Source: Lucinisca nassula (lineage: Eukaryota > Mollusca > Bivalvia > Lucinida > Lucinidae). From it: a stretch of 64,000 nt of DNA. Every line of letters starts with the position of its first letter. The stretch's first letter is position 1. The notes beneath the pieces are model-generated. The model saw only the letters and a list, made by a program, of their open reading frames with translations, was not told where the DNA came from and searched no databases. A program made the translations under genes and the position numbers. Location: the NCBI GenBank assembly GCA_963580285.1, contig OY757026.1, positions 45,067,431 to 45,131,430 of the forward strand, read 5' to 3'. This document shows, piece by piece, positions 43,195 to 56,181 of the stretch.

Positions 43195-43945
43195 GGTGAT
43201 GGAATGGTTTATTTTTGTTTCGTTTTGGAGAGGTCCATTTGTTCAGTTCAAAATGGACAATGGCATGGTGAAGGAAGTTATAATTTGAGCGTTTCTGAAA
43301 TGAATGCAATTGAAATTGCAAATTTCTTGAACCAGGGATATTTCATACTTTGTTCATGGCATATATCAGGTTTTACAGGAATGGTTCAGATCCAGTGGCT
43401 TGCTGGCGAAACAATTTAATGTTACTGTGGTAATATTGCCAAATTAAAGTAGAAGCAACGTCTTAAAGATGGCTTTACATTCAGGTGTTCAAACAATCAT
43501 GAATTCGGTATGAGGAAGCATTCTTCCTTTGAAGGCTCTTCATACAATATCAGAGCCCTAGTGATTTTTATAAAAAAAAGAAAGAACAAACAAACTACCC
43601 TGAAGCTCATTCTTTGCACCTGTCTGCTGTATCAACTGGTATGGATTACAACCACACGGGAAAGCTATGTTAGAGAATTTTTTTTCAGAATTTACACTCA
43701 ATACATATGGCATGTCTTCAGGGTGAAGTTGAGATAGACGAAAGTCTTTTCGGTAGAAAGATGAAGTACAATAAAGGGGGGGGGGGTGCAAAGGGCAATA
43801 TGATATGGATGTTTGAGATAGTAATAAAATGAAATCTATCCAGTAGATAACAGAAAACCTGATACACTAATCCCCTTGACACAGCGGCACGTTTACCATG
43901 GTTAAAGAATATTTTGTGATTCTTGGGCCGCATATATGTCACTAA
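43195..43945 (+). pseudogene. Merlin/IS1016-like transposase relic (unit 2)
   Basis: Counterpart of 33190-33950. First catalytic Asp codon 43737-43739. The G run is about 10 bases (43778-43787) instead of about 20. The same frameshifts as unit 1 show that it was dead before duplication. Confidence 0.65.
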
Positions 43946-44019
43946 ATGAATAAGGGTGTGAACATTTCACAGTATGTCTCAAAACATTCAAACAGAAATA
44001 TAAGAATGTAGCAACACCC

Positions 44020-44790
44020 TCGAGGGCAGCCCCCGCCCATCGGGCTTGAAGAAATAGATGGGCTGCATGATGCTTCCACGCAGAGCTGAAACCGGCTGCA
44101 AACGAGTACTGGTAAACCGCTTAGAGGATCTAAAGTAGAAGTAAAACAAAGATCAGGAATCGATACAATTAACTTACTCCACCCATCAAAGACACCAAAG
44201 GGAAAGAAACACAAATATTAAGCGACCAGACCATAATGGAAACCTAAACAAAGGAAGGCCATAAGGACAGTTACTTTCCCACAAAATGGCCATATGACCA
44301 TTCAAAATAAAAAGACACAAGTGATACACACAGTAAGTAACAAACAACACCATAAATAAACCGCCACAGAAGAACCACCTTGGAACGGTCAGTGGAATGA
44401 TTTCCACTGGGGGGCTTAAATCGATTTTACGTGGCCATTCCACGCCCTTACTTCCGTCGCGATTTAGACAAATAATTTGTTCAGTCCGCATGAAGGCCTC
44501 CTAACTCATCAGTGCAACATCTCCGTGAACACAAAAAATCAAAGAACCACAGAGGTGAGACAACGGTGAGGACTCGGCAGCAAGAAACCACTGAAATGCT
44601 GGAGCAAAAGAAAACCAACAGTTAGACTGCCCAGGCAAAGCGGTGAGAGTCAGACCGTCTATGCTTATAAACCCTATTGGTTTCATTGGGCGACAGGGTT
44701 TGAGATGTCATTTCATCTTAATGTCGGGTAAAAGTCCACAAAATGACCTGTACAGTGTTGACGGGGACGTTAAACCCCAAATCAAACAAA
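44020..44790 (+). repeat. SINE family A split by a Naiad 3' fragment (unit 2)
   Basis: Head half 44020-44133, Naiad 3' fragment (minus) 44134-44626, tail half 44627-44790. Same structure as unit 1. Confidence 0.85.
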
Positions 44791-45174
44791 CAAACACACT
44801 CGAAAAATAAATGGTATAAATTGTGAAATGTTTGAACAACATCTGGCTGAAATAGAATGGAAACATGAAACGCAAAACCGAAATAAGTATGTTGCATACA
44901 TCGATCTTGTGAAAAGTATTTAAATGCCAGTTAAGCCTCCAAAGTATACGTATCCAAAACCTCTTTTTACACTTGGACACCTCCATCACAAACTGTGAGA
45001 GACAACATCACGTAACCATCATACAGTCTAGCAGTAGCAGCAGTGAGAGTGGCTCGGATCCATCCCAACCATAGTGTTCTTCGACACCTTCATACCCCAC
45101 AAGCCAAGTGTCTCCAGTATCCACAAGCTCCATTAATGCAATTCTTGTATCTCCGGCACACGCAGCAACGAATG

Positions 45175-47730
45175 TGTTACATGTGGGTTTACGGCGTCCC
45201 GCAAACCCCCATGCTGACAAGACAACCGAGCGTGATCTCTGACAGGTGTACGGGCAGCTGTGGGGTAAGGCACAAGAAAGATGTTAAATGAATGACATGA
45301 ATTATTTACAGTATCTACATACAACACTTACTAACACAAAACATCACAACTTGTTGCTTCTGTAGCCAACTCACGACATCCGCTCCGAAGGCAAAACACT
45401 GTTCTGTGCTCGGAACGGGTGACGTGAATACCCACAGAAGCAAACAACAAAAACAACAACAAAACAAAAAAAAGAAACAACACAAGACGCGACTGGCCAG
45501 TTTATAACTTAGGGTGAATTCCCCCACTCGCGTGAAACTTCCTCTCGCGAACTAGTAGAACTAGTCTATCAACATAGTTGATACTCCTAGGTTTAGCGAT
45601 CACGTTTGCCGATCAGGGGTTTAGTGATCGTCCAAATAACCTGCAGGTAAGTTGACCTCTTCCATGGTCTCACATTTGTTTACAACGAACAATGATTTAG
45701 AAGATTCTGCTTCTATCCTGGTAGGCGCTGATTACGGCGGTCTGTCCGCCCTTGCTGGACCCTAACGCCTAGCGTCGTACCAGTACCTGCTGCTATGAAG
45801 CAGGGAGCAGCAGGTCACACATTGTTGTGCCTGCAAATTACGATAACTGGACTAGAAACGAGTCACAAAACATACATGCTATATCATGATCCCCCTCCCG
45901 GAGAAGTAAGAATATGTTCATGCATATACCGTTATTGCGCATGCGCCGACCAGACATACAGGCTGATTAGTGCATGCGACAAATAACCGTACAGCAGAAC
46001 TCAACTTGACTGTGCATCAAATTATCAGCACCCAGCGCTTGACACAATAATACTCAAAGTTCATGTTTCCTTACTGAGCACTACAGAAATCAATTAATGC
46101 TCACTACTACTGAGCATAATACTCATCAAATTTGTGCTCACTACATTATCACAAGTAAGAGGCAATTGAACAGACCACGCCTTTGCGCTACCTGGTCAGC
46201 TGCCAATTACAGGAAACATAACAATCTCTATTTCATATCCTTCTCCGCGACACGGCTCACAAATATAGCTATTCACAAATTCAATACATTAATAACAGAT
46301 AGAAACTACAACAGAAGATTTTCATCTATAATCCACAGCATTTGTTAGTGTCTCATAAGGGCCAACACTGTTTGCCGTAAATTCTCTCTATTTGGTAGGC
46401 ACCCCGTCACAACCGTCCTCGCGACGCCGATGACGCAGCTGACGTCATCCCCGCCGCTCAGGCCGTTATGACGTGTGGCGACCAAATACTCCCACTTATC
46501 ATCATCACGTTCTTTATATGTACATACATGCACAAACTGAGTTATCAGACAAAAACGGCATCATTACAAAATGAACTCGTAATTCTTCTTGAACAAAATT
46601 ATTTCTAATCAACGTGAACATGCTTGTAAAATAAAATTCATTACGGTTCATCATCACGGATAACCCAACAGGCTCTTGTAAGAGTTTGCCCTGATGATGA
46701 AGATATGGTTAAACCCGTCTTAAGTTTACGTCCCCTCTACACCTAATATCATATTGGGACGGAACCACGGTTTTCTAACCACAGCTAGTCAAAAGTCATG
46801 GATCAAACAAGTGACCCGGCGTTTATTAATTACATTCTACAAAAGGGGTCTAAAAGCCTAAATGAATCCAGAATGAGCGGGTGTCCAAACTTTACGTCTC
46901 ACCAACATCTAGGGTCAGCATGAGACAGGACCTCACTTAGAAAGACTCATTCTACTGGAGAAGCCTGGGATCGATCCTGCGACGTCTAGCTGGCAAAGCT
47001 AGTAGCCTAATCACTACAGGCCTCAACAGTGAATTCAGAATAGGCTTCAGAAAGTTGGGGTATACTAGAAGTAAACCCCTCCAAAACCTACAAGCATGTT
47101 CATACAAAAATAATACTAAACATAGATTTAACATACCTTTCAATATACTTTCTATTTCCCCGTCACAATGTTGTGTTCACTCTTACAACTTGACCTGCTG
47201 CTAAAGTGTTCGCTTTTTTCAGGGTTTATATATCTATGAATACTACCAGAAAATCATGCCCACTCATATTACCTTGCTTTGTTCGTGGCGAAGTGGAGAT
47301 ACCGGCCACAAACAAAGCCAGATAGCAAAAATCGAGTAGATAATGGATTTGCGTTCAAATAGTATATTTCCCATAGGAAAAATTGATGAAACGACCCTAT
47401 AAATCAATGCCATGACTCCTGTTAAAACGAACACCATCACAACACGTGACGGGAATGAAAATCATATATGGCACAATTTGGCGGTTGGCGATTTTTAGGC
47501 AAATTCTATAGGACTCGGCCTTTTAGCGGCCCCCTGTATTGTAAAAACAGCTCTCTATAAACCACTCATGCATACATCGTATGATATGTGCATGACTTGT
47601 TCATGGAGCCGCACAGTTTGCGTACCATATTTCACCTAAAATATTTCACTCGCACCGCCCTACCATATATCTACTAAATAATTTAGATGTGCATAAGCAC
47701 CAGAGAGGTTTCCTATTCCATCTCGTAACA
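45175..47730. mobile_element. 2556-bp insertion unique to unit 2, LTR-like ends
   Basis: Unit 1 reads CAACGAATGTTACACACG without interruption (about 35174-35191). In unit 2 the same site holds 2556 bases starting TGTTACATGTGGG and ending CTCGTAACA, flanked by GAATG (45170-45174 and 47731-47735). TG...CA ends with a 5-bp duplication fit an LTR retrotransposon derivative such as a solo LTR or a non-autonomous form. I found no coding domain and no second LTR. A tRNA-like block lies at about 46961-47030 on the minus strand. Confidence 0.75.
46961..47030 (-). repeat. tRNA-Ala-like sequence inside the 2556-bp insertion
   Basis: On the minus strand a 7-bp acceptor-like pairing (GAGGCCT / AGGCTTC, then TCCA), an anticodon arm CTAGCTTTGCCAGCTAG with TGC in the loop, and a B-box-like GGATCGATCCC are seen. 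The T arm pairs poorly, so this is more likely a tRNA-derived SINE head or a decayed tRNA than a working gene. Confidence 0.35.
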
Positions 47731-47735
47731 GAATG

Positions 47736-49680
47736 TTACACACGAGCTCGCTCTCCTTCACCAGCACCCTCAACATCTAAGCCTACAGTTGATGATAAGT
47801 TCGTCACCAGGAGAAGATAGCGGATATCTACTTTTTTGAGAAGAATACCAAAAATATTTCATCGAGTGTGTTGAAAATATCAGTATTTTCACGAGTCCGA
47901 AGCACGAGTAAAAATTCTGATGTTTTCAATACACGAGATGAAATATTTTTGATATTTATCGAAAAAAAAGTAAATTTTCTTTTTATTTTATAATATTTTA
48001 GGATTACTGTAATTGATCAATCGGATCTTACGTCACAATTTTGACTTGGCTATGACGTCAAAACTGTCAGTTGCAAAACATAAATAGATCGCCATTTTTA
48101 CAGTTCAAAGAATGCTTTTTCAATGTATTGTAAAGAATTATTTCATCGATCACTTATGACTTTGGCGAAAAAAAGTAGACCGGGCTGCTACTGTGAAAAT
48201 AACAAGGTTTTGTTATGTTTCACAGTATGAAAATATCATTTATATTTCACGCTGTGAAAACATCACTTTTATTTGTTTCAGATATGCATTGTTTTTACTG
48301 CTCAGTATAAAATAAAAAGAAACACAGGCGAAGGCCACTGTTGACAACAGTTCTGATGACACTGATGCGCATTGGGAAGATGTTTCTCATAAATTGTTCC
48401 ATTCGATGCAGTTCCGATCTATGCAAGAAAGTAAAAAGTCAGACAAAAGCTACAGATAACCAACCAAAAGCAAACGATCCAATCCTTATTCAAAACGCAT
48501 ATTTATCATATGACGTCCCGACTGAGAGTGTAATAACGCCATGTAATATTTTCGATAATCCACTAGTGGATTAAATATGCAAATTAGCTAGATACGTCCC
48601 GTAACGTTACATGTACGGCGTCCTTAACGACGTCGCGTTTACTAACGGCGGAATATTGACATTTTTGTAAAAAATCGTGGATACAATGCGTTTTAAATGT
48701 CATATGATAAATAGAATCTTGCATTCGTGCTCATGTATTATTGAATTTATTAAACTCGTCGAGGAAAAGGGATAAAATGCTCGGCAGAGCCTCGTATGTT
48801 ATCCCTTTTCCTCAACTCGTTTAATAAATTCAATAATACATGAACACTCGTGTAAGATCCTCTATTTCTGTATGATTTCTCCAGCTGTGATAGTGACTTC
48901 CAGTGATGAAAGGGTCCAAAGGAAAATTTTAACAATATGTGTATAGATCTACAAAACTCAATAAAAATTAAAAAAGGTAAAAAAAATGTTTAAAAAAATA
49001 CAATACATGTATTTTAAAATTTAAACATTTCACATGACATGAAAATATATGCAATAAAAAGAAGTACTGAGAAAAGAAATTCACGACCGTCATAAATGGT
49101 AAGTAGTTTTCTTAGAAATTGCACTATACATTGATTGACTTTTGAAACATAATTCCAGGTAGATGTACACAGTTACAGTTCAAATGCTGAAATTTACAAT
49201 CTATGTATTACTGTTGAAAATATGATAGGTCAGATGAGATTGTGGCCATTTTCGATTAGCCGGCTGATTTTGACTCAAAATCTTTATCATTTACACAGAA
49301 TTTTAATCTGTACTTTTGTTTACATGTATGTTATTGGTTTAAAACCCGGATATATTTTTCGAATGGGCGAGAGTCATGGGACTGGGACGTGACAAATCCG
49401 GAAAAGACACTTTCGTACACTGTTCCGTCTATTTTAAATCAGGAGATACAATCTGCATGCTTTCAATGTTTCTAACGGCCGTAACGAGTACATCGATATT
49501 ACATTTATAAAGGCAGGCGTTAAAATATGCCATTTATATTTTTAATTAATCTACTTTCCTTCCGTATTCTTACCACAGTTTCATTGACACGGTTTATAAC
49601 GATATTCATGTCATTTTCTTTCGTCTACAACGTTTATTCCGTTTTGACATGTATAATATATAAGTAGTAGGAACGCACTA
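47736..49680. other. Non-coding part of unit 2 with two foldbacks
   Basis: Counterpart of 35190-37132. Foldbacks at 47837-47967 and 48712-48865. No gene seen. Confidence 0.55.
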
Positions 49681-50118
49681 TTTTATCAACTGTCTGTATC
49701 AGAAACACACTCCAATCTTAACAGAATATTTAGATTACAGAAAAGAGCATGCAAAATAATTCTGAATTATCAAATTGATAATATACCTAATGTAATGGAA
49801 GAATTAAAAATATTAAATATTTATGAACGCATTTTTCTCAGAAAAGCAAAAATAATGTACAAAGCCTCAAATGCATTAACACCCCAATATATCTATCAAA
49901 TGTTTCATTTAAGACCCTCCAATAACACTCTTCAGTCTCTAAGATCCACAGGTACCATAAATTATTTAATACCGAGGCCACAAAAAGAAATGTTTAAGCA
50001 GAGCTTACTTTATTCTGGTCCAGTGGTGTGGAACAATTTACCAGACAGCCTCAAAATTTTAGGTTCACTTGACAGTTTCCATAGAAACTGCATTAAGTGG
50101 ATCAAGGGAACCCTCTAA
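49681..50118 (+). pseudogene. LINE (Jockey/CR1-like) ORF2 C-terminal end, open frame (unit 2)
   Basis: The frame is open from about 49681 to TAA at 50116-50118. LNRIFRLQKRACKIILNY, IMYKASNALTPQYIYQM and YSGPVVWNNLPDSLKILGSL are in one frame, unlike unit 1. RT and endonuclease are absent (5'-truncated insertion), so it is a fragment, not a gene. 3' UTR with AATAAAGACG and a longer TTA tail (50289-50330). Confidence 0.8.
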
Positions 50119-50298
50119 TTTCCTTGAAGCTGATATTTATTTGTATTTATTTTTATGTTGTGTGTATGTGTGCATATATATGTGTGTGTGGCTTCTTTGT
50201 AAATTGTAGCTCTACATGTAAATATTGTGCATATTAGAGGGCCTCATGGAAGATTAGCTTGTTGTTGCTAAATGTGTTACCCTCTCAAAATAAAGACG

Positions 50299-50330
<32 letters not shown>

Positions 50331-51243
50331 TACAATAACGGCGTTTTCTACGTGCAATAGCTCATCATCTCATCATCTCTAGTTTCCACATTTATTTCCA
50401 TTTCCTCAGCGGAGATGAAAAGCACAGCCTCCACGCTTAACCGTTTCCGCGCATCACGCAAGCGTCTGAATGATCATGATCATATATTATTACGCCACAT
50501 TTACTTATTTTCTGTTCCGTTGTCAAACGTTCCCGATTTTATTGCCATTCTTCCAAGGTAAAGAACTGTTAGCTGCGTTTTTACTTTACACAATGGCGAC
50601 TTACTTTACATAATGGCGACATTTGTTTTGTTTCGTGACTCGATAATTTACGGAAAACATTATTTTACAAGTTTGACGTTTGCGGACTTTACTGCAATTG
50701 AATGTTTATCAAATTCCAAAATCTATTTCTGTCAAAAAACATTAATTGCAATAATGTGTATTTGACCATAATGCCAAAATCACATGCAAATCTACCGATC
50801 ATAACAAAAAGCGGGCTGCAAAGTTTCAAACTGATTGGTATAAAACTGTATGAGGAGTTGCGCATACCAAGTTCCCACCGCCTTTCGTCAAATTCCGAAG
50901 CCGGAAAGGGGGAAAAAGGGGTATAACTCAGCGATGAGAACCCTGGCGGAAAAAAATACAGGTCCGCTTATTTTTCATGCTGATGCTATAATTAAAATTT
51001 CATGATCCTAACTCTAACCATTCCTGGTCCTATGCAAGTGTAACGGATGGACAGAAGAACAGACAGACAGACAAAAAGACGGACGGCCGAACAGACGGGT
51101 CCAAATCAATAAGCCCAATCAGCTTGGTCTGACTCCCCCCTCCCCCATAAAAAAACACACAAAAAAAACTTGTCCACTCGACAGTTATCAGTTCTGTGTT
51201 GTTGTTCTTGCTTTCAAAGGATTACTTTTCTACAAAACTCAAA

Positions 51244-51469
51244 GGGGCCAGTTGTTCAAAGCATCGTTAGCTTAACGAGCTCGTTAGTGGTCATATTGTT
51301 AACTTTTCTAGCAAGTTTAAGATTTAAAATTATGGTATTTTTGCTGAAAAATGTGAGCAGCTGCTCACATTTTTTTCAGCAAAAATAGTAGCACATTTGG
51401 CAAAATAAATGATTAAAGTTTTAACGATACGTTAACTAACGACGTCGTTAGTTTTGAACAACTGGCCCC
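51244..51469. mobile_element. Palindromic MITE, GGGGCCAGTTGTTCAAA ends (unit 2)
   Basis: Counterpart of 38691-38914 with an added TT in the centre. Confidence 0.9.
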
Positions 51470-51747
51470 TTACTTGTTACTTCGAAGAATAAAAGATGTG
51501 GATATTTGCTAGAATCGCCTCAGCGAGGAGATTCTGACAAATGTTAACAGTATTTGTTTCTTAGAGGAATTGATGGGAAAAGCCCTTTATTACAGAAAAA
51601 AAAACCTTTATTATACTACACCTTATGAAGAATTTTTATAGCGACAACAGATGGGAACAACACTGTCTACTGAAGGAGTGAAATACGGGTATATGCGTCA
51701 GTTTTCCACAGGTTTTTATTTGAGAGGACGCATTTGTGAGGACGCAT

Positions 51748-52100
51748 TGGAAGAACTGTCATACTGTTTGGATTTTCAGTTTTAAAGACGAATGATTTCC
51801 GAAGCAAGCTTTATATAATCAATAGAGGTAACTGCATTCTGTGTGAAATTATCTTCATTTTGTTTCTTAGCAGCAGCTGAAGAAGATGGAGGAACCTCTA
51901 TTTTCCTCTTCCAAAATGACTGAGGGATATGACATGCGTTTGTATTCATGTATCACTCGAAAGAAAACCTACACAATTAACCAAGAAAGAGTCATATTAT
52001 CTTAATCTCTTATAGTTCACAAATCGGATATTCCCTTTATTCAGATGTGAACACCGAACCTGTTCTGTGATAATAAATTCCAAAAAGCATTGGGAAGCAG
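51748..52100 (-). repeat. Copy of the DIRS 5' end (gag start region)
   Basis: Matches 30489-30858, including the gag start region, with a 15-base deletion and point changes. This shows that the duplicated tract once reached into the DIRS element. Confidence 0.8.
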
Positions 52101-52198
52101 ATGGGAACAACACTGTCTACTGAAGGAGTGAAATACGGGTATATGCGTCAGTTTTCCACAGGTTTTTATTTGAGAGGACGCATTTGTGTCACAAAAAC

Positions 52199-52241
52199 AT
52201 GCAGCTAATCTATTTCTTCAAGCCCCGATGGGCGGGGGCCA
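52199..52241 (-). repeat. SINE family A head fragment (unit 3)
   Basis: Same as 30960-31001. Confidence 0.7.
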
Positions 52242-52344
52242 ACTGCCAAAAAGTAAGTTTCTAGTAAGTATATTACAGTTTGTGGTTATAGCAATTGCAT
52301 ATATATAGGAACTGTGCAAAAAACCTCTCTATAATAAAGTGCAC

Positions 52345-52377
<33 letters not shown>

Positions 52378-52974
52378 CATCAATTTTAATGCAGTTGCAG
52401 TATCATAAAATAGTACAGTGTATCTATGCAAACTATTTGTGACCATCCGTAGCTCTGATTGTGGGCATAAACACCTTAGCGTGAAATGTCGGCTGTCTGT
52501 TTTCATTTCCAATAACACGGCTATCCGGAGACATACTGAGCAATACTCACTATTTTATCCACAAGTTTCACTTTTAAAGAAAAATTCTAGTCCTTGTCAT
52601 ATCATATGAAAGAAAAGATTAATCGATCATCAGTATGCAATTTGATGAATATTTCTTCTGGCAATATCCTGATTCTTTCTTGTCCGAGAACTACATTTTT
52701 CTAAACTTAAAAAAGGTATAATCTGCACTATATTTTGTTGATCATTCAGACGCTTGCGCGAAAATTTAGGTCGGCACGAATGCATTTCCGTACACGGGAA
52801 AATTTGTATACGGGATAGAATCAGGCCTCTTATATATACAAAAGACAATCAAGAAACTACCATGCCGTCCCCTGTGGGGAGTCTTTAAGGGTCTTCTTTT
52901 GGGACTTTCAAGGAGTAAAAGGGGGCGTTGTAAAGATTTAAACATTTTTTCTTGTTATATTTGACACAGGAAAG

Positions 52975-54700
52975 TAGAAGTAAAACAAAGATCAGGAATT
53001 GATACAATTAACTTACTCCACCCATAAAAGACACCAAAGGGAAAGAAATACAAACATTAAGCGACCAGACCATAATGGAAACCTAAACAAAGGAAGGCCA
53101 TAAGGACAGTTACTTTCCCACAACATGGCCATATGGCCATCCAAAATTAAAAGACACAAGTGATACACACAGTAAGCAACAAACAGCAACATAAATAAAT
53201 CGCCACAGAAGAGCCGCCTTGGAACGGTCAGTGGAAGATTTCCACCGGGGGGCTTAAATCGATTTTACGTGGCCACAATCCTCGCCCTTACTTCCGTCGC
53301 AATTTAGACAAATAATTTGTTCAGTCCGCATGAAGGCCTCCTAACTCATCAGTGCAACATCTCCGTGAACACAAAAATCAAAGAACCACAGAGGTGAGAC
53401 AACGGTGAGGACTCGACAGCAAGAAACCACTGAAATGCTGGAGCAAAAGAAAACCAACAATTAGACTCCGATGAGCCCGACCAGAGACAGTGCATCAGGC
53501 ACCAACCAACATTATCTCTCTAATTTTCAATAAGCCTTTACGTTGGAGCCGTCATAGAATCTGAGGCCTGACCCACCGGCGTGCAATTAAAGAGGGAAGC
53601 AAAGTTGCCAGCCGTGATTGGGTTAGCTATCATGCATGCAGTCTGTCGTATAATATCCATGTTGTACCCAATCTTTTTATATCGAAGAATGATTTTACGA
53701 AATTGGGTGCTGAAGTCATTGCGGTTATATATTTTTCTGAATTTATATACTAAGTCACAATAAAATTCGGGTTCCGATAGACCTTGTTGCAGAAGAGATT
53801 TAAGTCCAATATTGAATTTTGAAATTAAATCAGAATGGCGTCTATAAAATTTTGAAAAGGCTTTGCGAATTTTATGGTACCGATAACCCTGATTTAGGAG
53901 TTTAGCCGTTAATAATTTATTACGAGTGTTGAAGTCAGTTTCATTACTACACACTCTAGCAAATCGAATTAATTGCGAAATATAAACGCCATAGTATGGC
54001 GCACGAGGAACATCACCATCCAAAAAAGGAAAATTTACAATCTCAAAATCAAAGTCATCGCGTTTATCATAAATTTTGCACGAAACAAATCCATCTACAA
54101 TAGATAAATGTAAATCCAAAAACGGGGCCTCGGTATCAGAAGAATTTGCTTATTTAACTGAAGTTCCAGGGGGTAAATCTGACTGATCAAACCATCAAAA
54201 TAGGTATTATCAATATTTAATAAATCATCTAAATATCTAGAAGTAGAGCTAAAAGCTTCAATAATTTCAGATTGGTTATCAATGGAAAGCGACAAAATGA
54301 AGTCTCTTTCATAACAATACAAGAACAGATCAGCCACAAGAGGTGCGCAATTAGTACCCATCGGAATACCCACAATTTGTCTAAATAACTTAGTACCGAA
54401 TCTAATATAAATATTGTCAAGTAGAAAGGTGAGGGCATCACACACTTTCTGACATGACCAAAGTGTATAATTCTTATGCTCTTTAGAAGTGAAAAATGCA
54501 TTTCTGACATTACATGCAAGATAGAGAGAATCTTCTCTGTGAAAAGCCCATTCAATTAAATCATTAAGCTTTTCTTTTATAAGATTATGAGGAAGTGTAG
54601 TGTAAAGAGTGGAAAAATCGTAGGTAGACAGACTAGAAGCACGAAAATGTCTAGATTTCAATTTATTTAAAACCTCATTCGAATTTTTTATAGACCAAAA
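52975..54700 (-). mobile_element. Naiad (PLE), 5'-truncated, 1.73 kb (unit 3)
   Basis: Same junctions as unit 2: GGAAAG at the 3' end and GACCAAAAG then TTTGTAT at the 5' break. A shared AAAG at both edges may be a 4-bp duplication or junction overlap. Confidence 0.9.
53538..54700 (-). pseudogene. Naiad reverse transcriptase, 5'-truncated with frameshift (unit 3)
   Basis: Motifs A, B and C are intact. One T is missing from a run near 54150 (after LQLNK), so the frame shifts and the last 193 codons (54119-53538) are in another frame. The Q to stop change of unit 2 is absent, so the two copies broke independently. Confidence 0.85.
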
Positions 54701-55730
54701 GTTTGTATATGGGAAAAAATGTATACGGGAAAAAACCAGGACTATTATATATACGAACGAAATTACAAAAAAATAAAATTCCGTCTCGTGGGGTGGTGGG
54801 GGAGGGGCGGTAGCCCCCGGTGCCATAAAGGATCTTCTTTGCGGACTTTCCAGGAATTTATTTCTTTCATATATGACATGGGAACGTTTGTATACGGGAA
54901 AATTTGTATACGGGAAGAATCAGCACTATTATATATACGGACGACATTGTAGAAACTAATATTCCGTCTACTGGGGGAGGTACCCCTAGTGTTTTAAAGG
55001 GTCTTCTTTGGGACTTGCCTGGAGTAAAAGAACGAGCTCGGGTAAAAGTCCAACAACATTTGTATATGGGAAAATTTGTAAACGGGAAAGAATCAGGAAA
55101 TATACGGACAAGACAGGAAGTAATATTCCGTTTCACGGGGGCGAGGTAGGTTCCCCCATTGCATTAAAGGGTGTTTTGGGGGAATTTCTAGGAGTAAAAG
55201 GGGCTAGGAATATTAAGGGGTAGTAGAGATTGAGAAATGATTTCTTTCATATTTATCAGAAAATTAGAACACGGGAAAGAACCAGGACTATTATATATAC
55301 GGACGAAATTATAGAAACTAATACCTTGTCTACTCGGGGTTGGGGTGGGTCAAAGGTACCCCTGAGTGTCTTAAAAGGCGACGATTATGGCAACGTAAAA
55401 TCGATTTAAGACCCCTCATGGAATTCGTTCCACTGACCGTTCCAAGGCAAGCCTTCTGTCGCAGTTTATTTTTGTTATAGGTTGCCTTTGAGTGTTTGTA
55501 TCGTTTATAATATTTTGTTTGGTTAGCCAATTGTCCATTTTGTGGGAAAGTAACTGTGCTTTTGGCTTTCCGCTATTGGTCTAGTTGTTTCATATTTGTG
55601 TTTCTTTCCCTTTTGGTGTCTCTGGTTGGAGCTGTGGATTAATTGTATCGGTTCCTGATCATTACCTTCACTTCTATTCTTCGTGGACTTTCCAGGGGTA
55701 AAATGGGGCTAGGAATATTTAGTGATAGTA
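54701..55730. repeat. Satellite of about 170-200 bp (unit 3)
   Basis: Counterpart of 41709-42750, with the divergent Naiad 3' fragment at 55377-55679 (+). Confidence 0.8.
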
Positions 55731-55869
55731 AAGATTGAGAAATATGAGAACCGTTCAGAATATTTTGAAGAAATAGGAAATTATAGTAATTTCAAGTATT
55801 TGCATGCAATATAATTGTATATGAGTGATTTATATATACTGGCCATGATAAGCTAAAAGGGGTTTTCGC

Positions 55870-56086
55870 TTCACGAAAACAGGCCTATATAATTTTGACC
55901 CCCTTGAACCCCACTTTTATGTAGTAAAACTGGGGTTTACAGGGGTAAACCTTATTTTTCTTATTTCTGGTCTATATTTTGAGCAGAAATAATAATAAAA
56001 AAAAACAAACACAATATTTCATCTTAAAATTTTCATTTTTGGAGGTAAAATTTACAATGTATTGGTATAGTCGTGTTTTCGTTATG
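55870..56086 (-). mobile_element. MITE, CACGAAAACACGCC family (unit 3)
   Basis: Counterpart of 32884-33094. Confidence 0.8.
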
Positions 56087-56181
56087 GAGCAGATTCGGAA
56101 AGTGAATTGCTGAAGTGAGTATTCATCGGTCTTACATGCTGAAAGAGACCTTATGGCTTGGAACTGTCTATCATATAAAAA

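Larger units (their letters stand above)
39089..51645. repeat. Triplicated segment, unit 2 (about 12.6 kb with insertions)
   Basis: Same order of landmarks as unit 1, plus a Naiad insertion (39982-41708) and a 2556-bp insertion (45175-47730). Offsets to unit 1 step from about 8250 to 10000 to 12552 at those insertions, which accounts for the extra length. Confidence 0.9.

Noticed and set aside
46961..47030. Functional tRNA-Ala gene
   Set aside because: Acceptor and anticodon arms pair, but the T arm does not, and it lies inside a transposed segment. Listed as tRNA-like only.
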